From assembly GCA_052143655.1 (NCBI GenBank), contig JBKQSL010000115.1:1-34646 (forward strand): a DNA stretch of 34,646 nt. Reading direction: 5' to 3'. Source of the stretch: CAVSUR01 sp052143655. GTDB lineage: Bacteria; Actinomycetota; Actinomycetes; Streptosporangiales; Streptosporangiaceae. How positions within the stretch are numbered: position 1 is the stretch's first letter; the number at the start of each line of letters is the position of its first letter. The notes below the pieces were generated by a model, which made no database searches, was not told the DNA's origin, and saw nothing but the letters and a program-made list of their open reading frames with translations. Both the position numbers and the translations under genes were made by a program. Positions 24,467-31,773 of this stretch are shown here, piece after piece.

Positions 24467-25183
24467 CCGGTCTGCGGGATGAGTTGGGAACGGATGGTTC
24501 GGCACGCCGGGGGCGGCTGGCCAGGCTGCAGACTGGCTGAGGGGCACGGACTCGGCGGGCGCTGATTCAGCCACCGCGGACTCGCTGCCACCGGGCAGGG
24601 CCGCCTCCTCGCCGGACGCGGCGGCATCCTTGCCGGCCGCTGGCTCGCCGGCCGCTGGCTCGCCGGCCAGCGCGGCACCGGCCGTCGCATCTGCGGCACC
24701 CGAGCCGGACTCGGCGGCCAGCGCTTCCGGCTCCAGGTCCTCCGGCCAGGAGAACGCGGCACCGTCGACGGCGATGCCCTCCTCGTCGCCCGGATCAGCG
24801 CCGGCCTCGTCGGCCTGCGCCTCGTCGGCCTCGGCCGCCGCCATGGCCGTCTCCTTGCGGAAGGAGTCGTAGATCTCGATCAGCATCTGCTTCTGCCGCT
24901 CGGTGAGCTCGTCGTCGGCGAGCACGGCGGTCCGCACCGCCAAGCCACCGGGCTGGTCGTCGAGCAGGCCCGCCTGGACGTACAGGGCCTCGGCGGAGAT
25001 GCGCAGGCCCTTGGCGATCTGCTGCAGGATGTCGGCGCTCGGCTTGCGCAGCCCGCGCTCGATCTGGCTGAGATAGGGGTTCGACACGCCGGCGGCCTGC
25101 GCAAGCTGGCGGATGGAGATCTTCGCCTGCTCGCGCTGATCGCGGATGTAGGAGCCGATCTGGGTGACGTTGACAGGGCTCAT
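24464..25183 (-). CDS. Xre-type HTH regulator with long acidic Ala/Glu-rich tail
   Basis: The protein has 239 residues. The Cro/C1-type HTH spans residues 9-66 (IGSYIRDQREQAKISIRQLA, AAGVSNPYLSQIERGLRKPS, ADILQQIAKGLRISAEALYV). A short conserved helix region follows (LTERQKQMLIEIYDSFRKET). Residues about 115-239 are low complexity, rich in Ala, Glu, Gly and Pro, and probably disordered. The HTH part resembles mycobacterial Rv0474. Start ATG 25183; upstream is a weak purine stretch and a TTGCAG inverted repeat that may be its own operator. It is followed closely by DUF2516. It lies 63 bases downstream of the asparaginase gene on the same strand, but the operator suggests independent control. 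Confidence 0.9.
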   Translation of the reverse strand: MSPVNVTQIGSYIRDQREQAKISIRQLAQAAGVSNPYLSQIERGLRKPSADILQQIAKGLRISAEALYVQAGLLDDQPGGLAVRTAVLADDELTERQKQMLIEIYDSFRKETAMAAAEADEAQADEAGADPGDEEGIAVDGAAFSWPEDLEPEALAAESGSGAADATAGAALAGEPAAGEPAAGKDAAASGEEAALPGGSESAVAESAPAESVPLSQSAAWPAAPGVPNHPFPTHPADR

Positions 25184-25206
25184 GGCCCCAGTTTCACCGG
25201 TGGTGC

Positions 25207-25229
25207 TTGCAGATGCAAATTACCTGCAA
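25207..25229. promoter_or_regulatory. Inverted repeat TTGCAG-N11-CTGCAA, possible operator
   Basis: TTGCAG (25207-25212) and CTGCAA (25224-25229) are inverted around 11 bases and contain a further ATGCAAAT. The site is about 25-45 bases upstream of the Xre gene in an unusually AT-rich patch. Autoregulation is inference from position. Confidence 0.4.
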
Positions 25230-25246
25230 ACACCGCCGGCGGGCTG

Positions 25247-26200
25247 TCACAGCGGCAGCGTGACCCGGATGTCCCCGACCTCCTCGCCGCCGCCGGTGAC
25301 GGGCACGTGCCCCGCTGAATCCAGCGCCGCCTTGTCAGCGCCCGGCCCGTCCGCGGCGCCGAGCGCGCGCAGCAGCGCGACCGTGATGGCCGGCCGCGCG
25401 CGGGCCGCGCCATCCTCGATCTTGAATGCGCCGGCCCGGCCGTCGGCCAGCGCGAATCCCTCGACGCCCTCGGCCCCTGACTTCAGCAGCAGGCCGGGGA
25501 CAGCGGCCATGAGCACCCGTTCCGGTCGCCGGGTGCCCGACGTCCACTCCGGATGGGCCCGCATGGCATCGGCCACCCGGCGCTCCGGCGTCCCCGGCCC
25601 GGCGAGCAGGATCGCCCGGAAAGCGCGCGCCAGGCCGGTCACGGAGATCGCCATCAGCGGCGCGCCGCAGCCGTCCACGCCGACTGCCGTCACCGGCTCG
25701 CCTGCCAGCTCAGCGACGGTGCCGCGGATCTGCTGTTGCAGCGGATGCGCCGGATCCCGGTAGCTGCGCGTCGGCCAGCCCGCGGCCACGCACGTCGCCA
25801 GCATGGCCGCGTGCTTGCCCGAGCAGTTCATGTGCACCCGGTCCGGCGGCTGGCCCTCGCGCAGCATCTGCTGCTGCGCCTGCTCGTCGAGCGGGCGGTC
25901 GGGCGGGCACTGCAGGTCACTCTCGCTCAGGCCCGCGGCCGCCAGGATCTCCCGTACTCCGCTGACGTGAAAGTCCTCGCCCGAGTGACTGGCGGCGGCC
26001 AGGGCGAGCAGCTTGCCGTCCAGCTCCAGCCCGCACCGAAGCATGGCCACCGCCTGCATCGGCTTGTTCGACGAACGAGGGAACATAGGCTGCGCCGCGG
26101 CTCCGGCAGCCGCGATGACCGTGCCGTCGGCGGCCAGCGCGGCGAGGATGCCGCGGTGCCAGGACTCGTTGAAGCCGGATCGGACGACGGTGGCGAGCAC
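25247..26200 (-). CDS. L-asparaginase II family protein (thermolabile, AnsA/PF06089 type)
   Basis: The protein has 317 residues. Family motifs are VVRSGFNESWHRGILAALAA near the N-terminus, then PMFPRSSNKPMQAVAMLRCG, ALAAASHSGEDFHV, MNCSGKHAAMLATC, GVDGCGAPLMAIS and the C-terminal LLKSGAEGVEGFALADGRAG. This group is related to Rhizobium-type asparaginases and is distinct from the classical E. coli enzymes. There is no signal peptide, so it is likely cytoplasmic. The start GTG 26200 cuts off one or two residues of the usual PVLA N-terminus, but no better start codon exists upstream in frame. It follows the BKACE gene after 28 bases and is probably cotranscribed with it. Confidence 0.88.
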   Translation of the reverse strand: MLATVVRSGFNESWHRGILAALAADGTVIAAAGAAAQPMFPRSSNKPMQAVAMLRCGLELDGKLLALAAASHSGEDFHVSGVREILAAAGLSESDLQCPPDRPLDEQAQQQMLREGQPPDRVHMNCSGKHAAMLATCVAAGWPTRSYRDPAHPLQQQIRGTVAELAGEPVTAVGVDGCGAPLMAISVTGLARAFRAILLAGPGTPERRVADAMRAHPEWTSGTRRPERVLMAAVPGLLLKSGAEGVEGFALADGRAGAFKIEDGAARARPAITVALLRALGAADGPGADKAALDSAGHVPVTGGGEEVGDIRVTLPL

Positions 26201-26228
26201 CGGGCTGTCGGCGCCGGGCGAAACGATG

Positions 26229-27092
26229 TCAGCTCGGATCGGACACCCCCAGCATGGTCCGAGCGCCGGCCGGCGTCATGGCCGGCCGCTGCGCGAGGCC
26301 GGCCAGCGCCGCGGCGCGCTCGACCAGCTCGGCGTTGCTGGCTGCCGGGCGACCGCGGGCGAACGTGGTCGTATCCTCCATGCCGACCCGCAGGTGGCCG
26401 CCGGCCGACAGGGCGGCGAGCATCACCGGCAGCGAGGTGCGGCCCACGCCAGTCGCAGACCAGCTGGCCCCCTCCGGCAGCGCCGCCACGGCCGCTGCCA
26501 GCGTGGCCAGGTTCCCTGGCATGCCGCCCGGCACGCCCATGACCAGATCACAGTGGACGTGACCGCCGGCCGGCAGCCCCATGTCGGCCAGCAGCCGGTG
26601 CAGGGTGGCAATGTGACCGAGGTCGAACAGCTCGAACTCCGGTATCACCGACAGCTCCTGGGTCCGGGCGTAGAGCTCGCGCATGAACGGCCAGGGGTTG
26701 GCGAACACCTCAGCACCGAAATTCACAGTGCCGCAGGTCAGCGAGCACGCGTCCGGGGCCGCGTCCAGCACGGCCAGGCGGCGTTCGAAGCCGTCGGTCA
26801 CCGCCCCGCCGGTCGACAGCTGCACGATCAGGTCCGTGGTCTCGCGCAGCGCGCTCACCGTGTCGGTGAGCCTGCCGATGTCCAGCGTGGGGCGGCCCTG
26901 GTCGTCGCGGATGTGCACGTGGATCACCGCGGCGCCCGCCGCACGGCAGTCGCAGGCCGTGGCGACCAGCTCGTCCAGGGTCACCGGCAGCGCGGGGACC
27001 GCCGATTTCTCCGACTCGGCGCCGGTCGGCGCCACGGTGATCAGCGTGCCGGGCTGGTGACCGCCGGGCCGGCGGTTGGTGTCGTCAGTCAT
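26229..27092 (-). CDS. Beta-keto acid cleavage enzyme (BKACE, DUF849)
   Basis: BKACE enzymes use a divalent metal to condense a beta-keto acid with acetyl-CoA, splitting it to acetoacetate and a new CoA thioester; substrates vary by subgroup. The 287-residue TIM barrel shows the first metal motif AAVIHVHIRDDQGRPTLD, then IVQLSTGGAV, SLTCGTVNFG, PEFELFDLGH, VMGVPGGMPG and the late ALSAGGHLRVGMEDTTTF. This places it in the family, but the substrate pocket cannot be typed by eye. Start ATG 27092 is favoured over a longer frame from 27137: it opens at the family N-terminus, with a weak CATTCT -10-like box seven bases upstream. It is first in a probable operon with the asparaginase. Confidence 0.9.
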   Translation of the reverse strand: MTDDTNRRPGGHQPGTLITVAPTGAESEKSAVPALPVTLDELVATACDCRAAGAAVIHVHIRDDQGRPTLDIGRLTDTVSALRETTDLIVQLSTGGAVTDGFERRLAVLDAAPDACSLTCGTVNFGAEVFANPWPFMRELYARTQELSVIPEFELFDLGHIATLHRLLADMGLPAGGHVHCDLVMGVPGGMPGNLATLAAAVAALPEGASWSATGVGRTSLPVMLAALSAGGHLRVGMEDTTTFARGRPAASNAELVERAAALAGLAQRPAMTPAGARTMLGVSDPS

Positions 27093-27153
27093 GACCGGAA
27101 GAATGCCTTTCCGAACGTGCCTGACCTGGGGTAACAAGTCCAGGGAGGCCAGC

Positions 27154-27243
27154 GTGCACGGAAGAACCGCGACCGAAGCCTATACTGGAGTCGCCGCTCA
27201 GGAGCCACGGCACTGTACTGCTGATGATCATGTGATCCCCTGA
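27154..27243 (+). CDS. Possible 29-residue small protein, unrecognised
   Basis: GTG 27154 is preceded by AGGGAGG with seven bases of spacing, a better site than many real genes here have. The peptide begins MHGRTATEAYTG and ends ADDHVIP. It lies between the BKACE gene and the integrase fragment. It could be a leader peptide, a remnant or chance. A TATACT -10-like box for the downstream fragment lies within it (27181-27186). Confidence 0.25.
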   Translation: MHGRTATEAYTGVAAQEPRHCTADDHVIP

Positions 27244-27281
27244 CAGGGCGCCGTAACCGCGCGTCCTCGTCAGGAGAGCCG

Positions 27282-27409
27282 ATGGACCAGATGGCCGAGA
27301 GCATCGGGGATTTCGTACTGTACCTGCGCTCCGAGCGCAAGGCGCCGGGGACTGCCCAGACTTACTGCCAGGGTGTCCGCAAGCTGCATCGCTACATGGT
27401 CTCGCACGG
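27282..27409 (+). pseudogene. N-terminal fragment of a tyrosine recombinase/integrase
   Basis: The first 43 or so residues (MDQMAESIGDFVLYLRSERK, then APGTAQTYCQGVRKLHRYM) match the SAM-like core-binding domain at the start of phage/Tn-type integrases. AGGAG lies five bases before the ATG, so the natural 5' end is intact. At about 27410 the similarity stops abruptly and the sequence becomes an IS21 ATPase fragment in the opposite direction. The whole catalytic domain (R-H-R-Y) is missing, so the gene is dead. The open frame that runs on to 27662 is antisense to istB. Confidence 0.7.
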
Positions 27410-27667
27410 CTTTGGCGAGCTCGTTGACCAGGGCGGCGGTGGTGGCGTAGCGGACCCGGCGGCCTTGCTCGCAGGCGGCCAGGCCCAGGCCTATGAGCAG
27501 GTGGGTCTTGCCGGTGCCGGAGTCACCGAGGGCGACGACCGGCTCGCCGGCGTCAATCTGCACCCGACGGCGAGGGCGGCGAGCTGGGCGGCGATGCCGG
27601 GGATGACGTCGGCGCTGAAGTCGGCAGGCCGCTTGAGGCGCGGGAATCTGGCCCCAAGCTGACGCAG
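27410..27667 (-). pseudogene. IS21-family istB ATPase remnant, frameshifted and truncated
   Basis: Read on the minus strand, LRQLGARFPRLKRPADFSAD is followed by LAALAVG, then in another frame IDAGEPVVALGDSGTGKTHL and LIGLGLAACEQGRRVRYATT, ending near ALVNELAKA. This is the N-terminal part of the IstB helper ATPase with its Walker A GDSGTGKT. A frameshift lies near 27560. The first residues before LRQLG and the entire second half, including Walker B, are missing. No istA, terminal repeats or target duplication are seen. It abuts the integrase fragment head-on, so the two were joined by a rearrangement. Confidence 0.8.
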
Positions 27668-27810
27668 GTGCGGCTTGCCCGCGCCCGGCTCGCCGAAGAC
27701 CCTGCCACCCAACTCGCTGCTGCCCGGGGCTCAGCCTGCGCCAGCACGACCCGATCTTCCTGCGATGCCGGCGGGGTCATCTGGCTGACGAACGTGATCA
27801 CATTCGGGCT

Positions 27811-28089
27811 GTGACACTGGGATCTCGATCGCGGCGGCGCGGCCGTCCGCGCACTGGGTTCACCGTCGAACCAGCGTTCCTGTTCCCCGAGATGCCGAGC
27901 CCAGAGCATGTCCCTGCGGGCTGGTATCCAGCCTTCGTGGACTATTCCCTCAATACCGTGATGGCGTTCAGCACTACAGACGTCTCGGGGATCAAGCCGT
28001 GGGCAAAGCTCATGATGATGGCCGAGGAAGCGATCTCCGTCGTCGTCGGGATCATGGTGGTCGCCCGGGCAGTGAACATCCTGAAGTAG
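27811..28089 (+). pseudogene. C-terminal remnant of an integral membrane protein
   Basis: The last 70 residues (FVDYSLNTVMAFSTTDVSGI, KPWAKLMMMAEEAISVVVGI, MVVARAVNILK) look like the C-terminal end of an actinobacterial membrane protein family of unknown function with an F-D-Y-L, TAFSPTD, WAK, ARAVNIL pattern. The 20 Arg-rich residues before it are probably fortuitous, and no ribosome site precedes the ATG. The upstream membrane segments are gone, presumably removed in the same rearrangement as the IS21 and integrase pieces. The following 187 bases up to the MFS gene contain nothing I recognise. Confidence 0.55.
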
Positions 28090-28276
28090 CACCCCCCGCT
28101 CCGGGATTAGCGCATGCGGCCTCTTCGCCCCGAAGCCTTCTGCGTCCGGAGGGCCCGGTATGGCGCCCGACCCGACCAGGCTGCGGCTCCGGCTGGACAA
28201 GGTGCTGGCTCGTGGAGGCCGGTTGGGCGACCAATCGCGGTAGGGGTGCCCCCGTACGGCACAACGGGGATACCGC

Positions 28277-29875
28277 TTATCCGAAGCCGACGCCTTCGAT
28301 GTCTGCTGCGGGAGTGATGTCTGCGAGGCGAAGCATGCGGAACGAGTTGCCCAGACCGAGGAGGGAGGCGGTGGCGGGAACGAGTAGCGCTACCTGAAGG
28401 GAGCGGTTCCGGGCGTGGGTGTTGATGGCGAGGATCTCAGCCTGGACGGCCGGGGGCTCGCCAGCGATCTGCTGCTGAAGCTGTGTATTGCTCATGACCT
28501 CGGCATCGTGCTCGAGTTCGGCGGAGATCTGTTGTTGTTGGGCCGGGGGGATCACGGTGCTGGTCTCGGTCAAGTGGGTGAAGCTCAAGGCCAAGGCCCA
28601 CAGCATGATGCCGCCGGCCATGGCGAGTCCGAAGGACAGCCCGAAGGAGCCTGCGGCGGAGTTCGCCCCGGCCGCTTCACTGACGCGTTCCTCGGCGATG
28701 GGCGCGAGGGTGAAGTTGTTGAGTTGGGACACCAGCAGGCCCAGACCCGAGCCGGTGATCACCAGCGGGATCACCAGATACCATCCCGAGTCCACTCTCG
28801 GCACCAGGGGAATGATTGCGGCCATGCCGACGGTGCTGAGGGCGAATCCCGCCATGACGATGTGAGCCGGGCGCCGCTTGCCGGCCTTGCGTCCGGCAAG
28901 CATGGCCATGCCGAACATGGACAGGGAAAGGGGGGCGAGGGAGAGGCCGGCCTGCATGGCGTTGTACTCGAGGGTCATCTGCAGAAAGAGCGGCAGGACG
29001 ATCATGGCGCCGCCCAGGGTGATCTGCTGGAGGGTCTGCTGCGAGATGCCGATGCGGAAGTTCAGGTGCTTGAACAGGTCAGGATCCAACAGGGTGGGCT
29101 TGCCGCGCCGCTTGCGGCGGACGAGCCAGAAGGCGAGCGCGACCAGGGTCACTACGCCGATGCCTATGAGCAGGCCGACATAGTCGCCGCCCTCCTGCCA
29201 GACGAGGATGCCGAGGACGACGCTGCCCATGCCAACCACTGAGAGCACCGCGCCCACAAAGTCGATCTGGCGCGGCCCCGTGTAGGGCACGTCCTTGACG
29301 AGGCGGATCTGGGACAACACGACGAGGATGACGACCACCTCGAGCCCGAAGCCGACACGCCATGACAGGTAGGTCGTGAGGAACCCGCCGAGGAGCGGTC
29401 CGACGGCGGCGGCGATCGCAGCAGATGCGCCGACGAGCGCGTAAGCTCGCTTCTGGGCTAGGCCCTTGAAGTTGCCGTGGATGAGGGACTGCATGGCCGG
29501 TAGCAGCAGGGACGCGCCGAGCCCGCCGATGATCGCCCAGAAGATGATGATGGCAGTCAGGCTCTGCGCAGCGGTCATGGCCAAGGCGCCGACGGCATAG
29601 GCGAGCAGGCCGATCACGTAGGCGCGCTTGCGCCCCATGAGGTCGCCCGTCTTGGAGTTGACCAGGATGAAGGCCGCAGAGACGAGTGCCTCGAGGGCGA
29701 TTGCCGACTGGACGCCGCTCGCCGTCGTATGCAGATCCTTGATCACCGCGGAGATCGACACGTTCATCAGCGAGGTGTCGACAACCAGGACAAACATCGC
29801 TGCGGCCAGCAGGAGCGCTAGCCGCGGGCTGGCGCTGTTCTCCTCGTTCACGGCATCGTCAGGGGCGGTGCTCAT
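28277..29875 (-). CDS. MFS exporter, DHA2 (14-TM drug:H+ antiporter) family
   Basis: A 532-residue inner-membrane transporter of the QacA/EmrB type. It has about 14 hydrophobic segments, the first being LALLLAAAMFVLVVDTSLMN with the DHA2 motif D1-like DTSLMNVSISAV. Motif A is GDLMGRKRAYVIG and motif C is GASAAIAAAVGPLLGGFLTT. The loop between the last two membrane segments is long and Gln/Glu-rich (PPAQQQQISAELEHDAEVMS). Substrate is unknown; such pumps export lipophilic cations, dyes or antibiotics. Start ATG 29875 has AAGGG 12 bases upstream. A perfect palindrome lies 16 bases before the ATG, which points to control by a repressor, although no regulator gene is adjacent. Confidence 0.92.
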   Translation of the reverse strand: MSTAPDDAVNEENSASPRLALLLAAAMFVLVVDTSLMNVSISAVIKDLHTTASGVQSAIALEALVSAAFILVNSKTGDLMGRKRAYVIGLLAYAVGALAMTAAQSLTAIIIFWAIIGGLGASLLLPAMQSLIHGNFKGLAQKRAYALVGASAAIAAAVGPLLGGFLTTYLSWRVGFGLEVVVILVVLSQIRLVKDVPYTGPRQIDFVGAVLSVVGMGSVVLGILVWQEGGDYVGLLIGIGVVTLVALAFWLVRRKRRGKPTLLDPDLFKHLNFRIGISQQTLQQITLGGAMIVLPLFLQMTLEYNAMQAGLSLAPLSLSMFGMAMLAGRKAGKRRPAHIVMAGFALSTVGMAAIIPLVPRVDSGWYLVIPLVITGSGLGLLVSQLNNFTLAPIAEERVSEAAGANSAAGSFGLSFGLAMAGGIMLWALALSFTHLTETSTVIPPAQQQQISAELEHDAEVMSNTQLQQQIAGEPPAVQAEILAINTHARNRSLQVALLVPATASLLGLGNSFRMLRLADITPAADIEGVGFG

Positions 29876-29891
29876 GGAGGCGGCATCCCTT

Positions 29892-29918
29892 CACCGGGCA
29901 GCATAGGGCTGCCCGGTG
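29892..29918. promoter_or_regulatory. Perfect 11-bp inverted repeat upstream of the MFS gene, operator candidate
   Basis: CACCGGGCAGC (29892-29902) and GCTGCCCGGTG (29908-29918) are exact inverted copies around five bases. On the minus strand TATGCT, a possible -10 box, spans the centre. Overlap of dyad and -10 is the classical layout for a TetR- or MarR-type operator. It could instead be a leader hairpin. Confidence 0.5.
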
Positions 29919-30244
29919 CACACTGGGCGCTGCCGGGGCCCGGTGTCTCGCTGTGCCGCATCATCGAGTCGCCCGCCGGAATAGTCTCACGCGTGTCAGC
30001 CTCGTCCGGCCGCCGTCGGCCCCCGGTTGTCATGATGTCGCGCCCCTTCACTGCCGGTCGATGGCAAGGCTCATGGCCTCCCGTTGCTGAGGTCACTCGC
30101 CCAGGAGCCAGCATTCTTCACGGGGACGCAGGTGCCTATCATCCGCCGTGGGTGAATTGCCCCTGGGAGGCGGTCACTGACGTGCCGTCCCAGTGGATAC
30201 TGGGCGGGTCTGTATCTCTGATTCATGAGCGCAGGAGAGTGGTC
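29919..30244. other. Gene-free stretch between divergent genes
   Basis: No supported gene. Open frames here are compositional. A 6-bp dyad CCCAGT-GGAT-ACTGGG (30189-30204) lies about 40 bases before the next gene, and TATCTC near 30213 could be its -10 box. These may be the control region of the gene at 30245. Confidence 0.4.
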
Positions 30245-30691
30245 ATGACGGCCAAGGCCGACCTTTCGCCTGAGGAATGGAAGGTGGTCCTCGAGGGGCC
30301 GCCGACCGCCGGGATGATCGTGGTCGCAGCGGCGCGCGGGGGAATGATCCGCGAGACGATCGCGATGTCCAAGGCGTACGCCGAAGCGCGCGCCCAGCAT
30401 GGGGAAAGCGAGCTCCTCGACGAGATCGTGGCGGCGAAACCGGAGATCGACCACACCAGGTACCGCTCAGCCGAGGTGCTCAGGGATAACGGGCTGGCTC
30501 TTCTTCGCCACGCGATGGCCCTGCTCGAGAGCAAGTCGACCGCCGGGGAACGCGATGATTACCGGCGCTTCGTTCTCAACCTCGCCGGCAAGGTCGCTGG
30601 CGCGCACCGGGAGCACGGGCAGAGCGTGAGCCCCTCCGAGGCAGAGGCCATCCAGGAGATTACGGCGGCGCTCGGCACGACCGATGCTTGA
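30245..30691 (+). CDS. Conserved-looking hypothetical protein
   Basis: The protein has 148 residues and I do not recognise a named family. Start ATG 30245 has AGGAG with eight bases of spacing. It is soluble and mostly helical: DLSPEEWKVVLEGPPTAGMI then VVAAARGGMIRETIAMSKAY, a charged helix AEARAQHGESELLDEIVAAK, PEIDHTRYRSAEVLRD and a C-terminal helix pair around DDYRRFVLNLAGKVAGAHRE. The length and acidic helices recall TerB-like or tellurite-resistance-associated folds, but no metal motif is clear, so this is weak inference. Codon use looks like a real gene. It ends 88 bases before the convergent DMT permease gene; a 12-base GCGGGCGCCCGC palindrome lies between. Confidence 0.75.
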   Translation: MTAKADLSPEEWKVVLEGPPTAGMIVVAAARGGMIRETIAMSKAYAEARAQHGESELLDEIVAAKPEIDHTRYRSAEVLRDNGLALLRHAMALLESKSTAGERDDYRRFVLNLAGKVAGAHREHGQSVSPSEAEAIQEITAALGTTDA

Positions 30692-30779
30692 CGCGGACAA
30701 GCAGCACATGGCATACGCGAGCTGTCGCAAGCTTTGAATCCTGCTTTGGCCGCATAACGACAGGGTCGCGGGCGCCCGC

Positions 30780-31649
30780 TCACGAGATGGCCGGGCTGGA
30801 CGCGGTGAGGTCTTTGGGAGCCGTCCTAGTCAGCACGGTGACCCCGGCGGCCATGATGGCGAACGCCAGGGCGGCGATGGCGATCTTCGCCGGACTGTCG
30901 GTGAAGCGCTCGTCGAACAGCCAGACGCTCAAGATGATGCTGGCGAACGGGTCGATGATCACCAGGACCGGCTGCGATACGCTCAGCGGCCCGACATGCA
31001 AGGCGGCCTGCTCCAGCAGCGCGCCGATGACGGCAGTGGCAGCGAGCGCGTATACCGGCCAGCGAGCGAGCATGCCGCCCAGGCCGACCGTCGCGAGCGT
31101 GTCGGTCGCCGTCTTGATCAAGGTCGCCAGCAGGGCCCAGGTCAGCGCTGCCGCCATCGCCAGGATCGCGGTCCGGCGGACCGGCGGGCCGCGCCTTCCC
31201 AGCAGGGCCAGCGCAGCGATGATCCCGCCGAACACCGACATCGCCGACACCCACTCCGCCGCCCGCGGGGCGGCGTGCCCGCCGGTCGGCTCGGCCATCG
31301 TGAGGAACACCGCCAGCGCCGCGCACACGACGAGCACGGCCGCCCATGCGGCGCGGGCCACATCCTGGCGGATCCATATCCGGCGCAGCACCAGGACGAA
31401 GACAAGCTCGGTAACCAGGACGGGCTGGACCACCGACAGCTGGCCGAAGTGCAGGGCAAGAGCCTGGAAGGCGAACGAGCCGACCGCGGCGCCGGCGCCG
31501 AGCAGCCACAGCGGCTGCCGGATCAGGTAGCTGACCAGCCGCCAGCCCTTCTCCCGCTTCGGGGCACTGGTACTCGCCGAATGCTGCGTCATCAAGTTGA
31601 CCGCGTTGGAGAACGCGGCGGCTAGCGCGAACACCACGGCCAGGGTCAT
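30780..31649 (-). CDS. DMT-superfamily (EamA-like) membrane transporter
   Basis: The protein has 289 residues with nine or ten hydrophobic segments, beginning TLAVVFALAAAFSNAVNLMT, in the pattern of drug/metabolite transporters. The two EamA-like halves are recognisable by the repeated FGQLSVVQPVLVTELVFVLV and VGPLSVSQPVLVIIDPFASI blocks. The second half has the DERF segment typical of the family's penultimate loop. Substrate is unknown. Start ATG 31649 has AGGAG eight bases upstream. It lies 124 bases downstream of the PPK2 gene on the same strand, which is compatible with either one transcript or two. Confidence 0.85.
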   Translation of the reverse strand: MTLAVVFALAAAFSNAVNLMTQHSASTSAPKREKGWRLVSYLIRQPLWLLGAGAAVGSFAFQALALHFGQLSVVQPVLVTELVFVLVLRRIWIRQDVARAAWAAVLVVCAALAVFLTMAEPTGGHAAPRAAEWVSAMSVFGGIIAALALLGRRGPPVRRTAILAMAAALTWALLATLIKTATDTLATVGLGGMLARWPVYALAATAVIGALLEQAALHVGPLSVSQPVLVIIDPFASIILSVWLFDERFTDSPAKIAIAALAFAIMAAGVTVLTRTAPKDLTASSPAIS

Positions 31650-31773
31650 GGCCCAGCTCCTGACTGCCGGGCAGCGGCAGCCGCGTCCGGCAAGAGGTGG
31701 CGGCCCGGACTAGCCCGCCTGGTCCATTGCGCCCTTCCGGCTTTCCGGGCCCATCCGCTGACCCCGCTCTGTT

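Noticed and set aside
27282..27662. 126-codon integrase-like protein as a full gene
   Set aside because: Only the first 43 or so residues are integrase; the rest is antisense to an IS21 istB fragment.
28160..28243. Short frame starting MAPDPTRLRLRLDK
   Set aside because: 27 codons, no ribosome site and no recognisable domain beyond chance Arg/Leu repeats.
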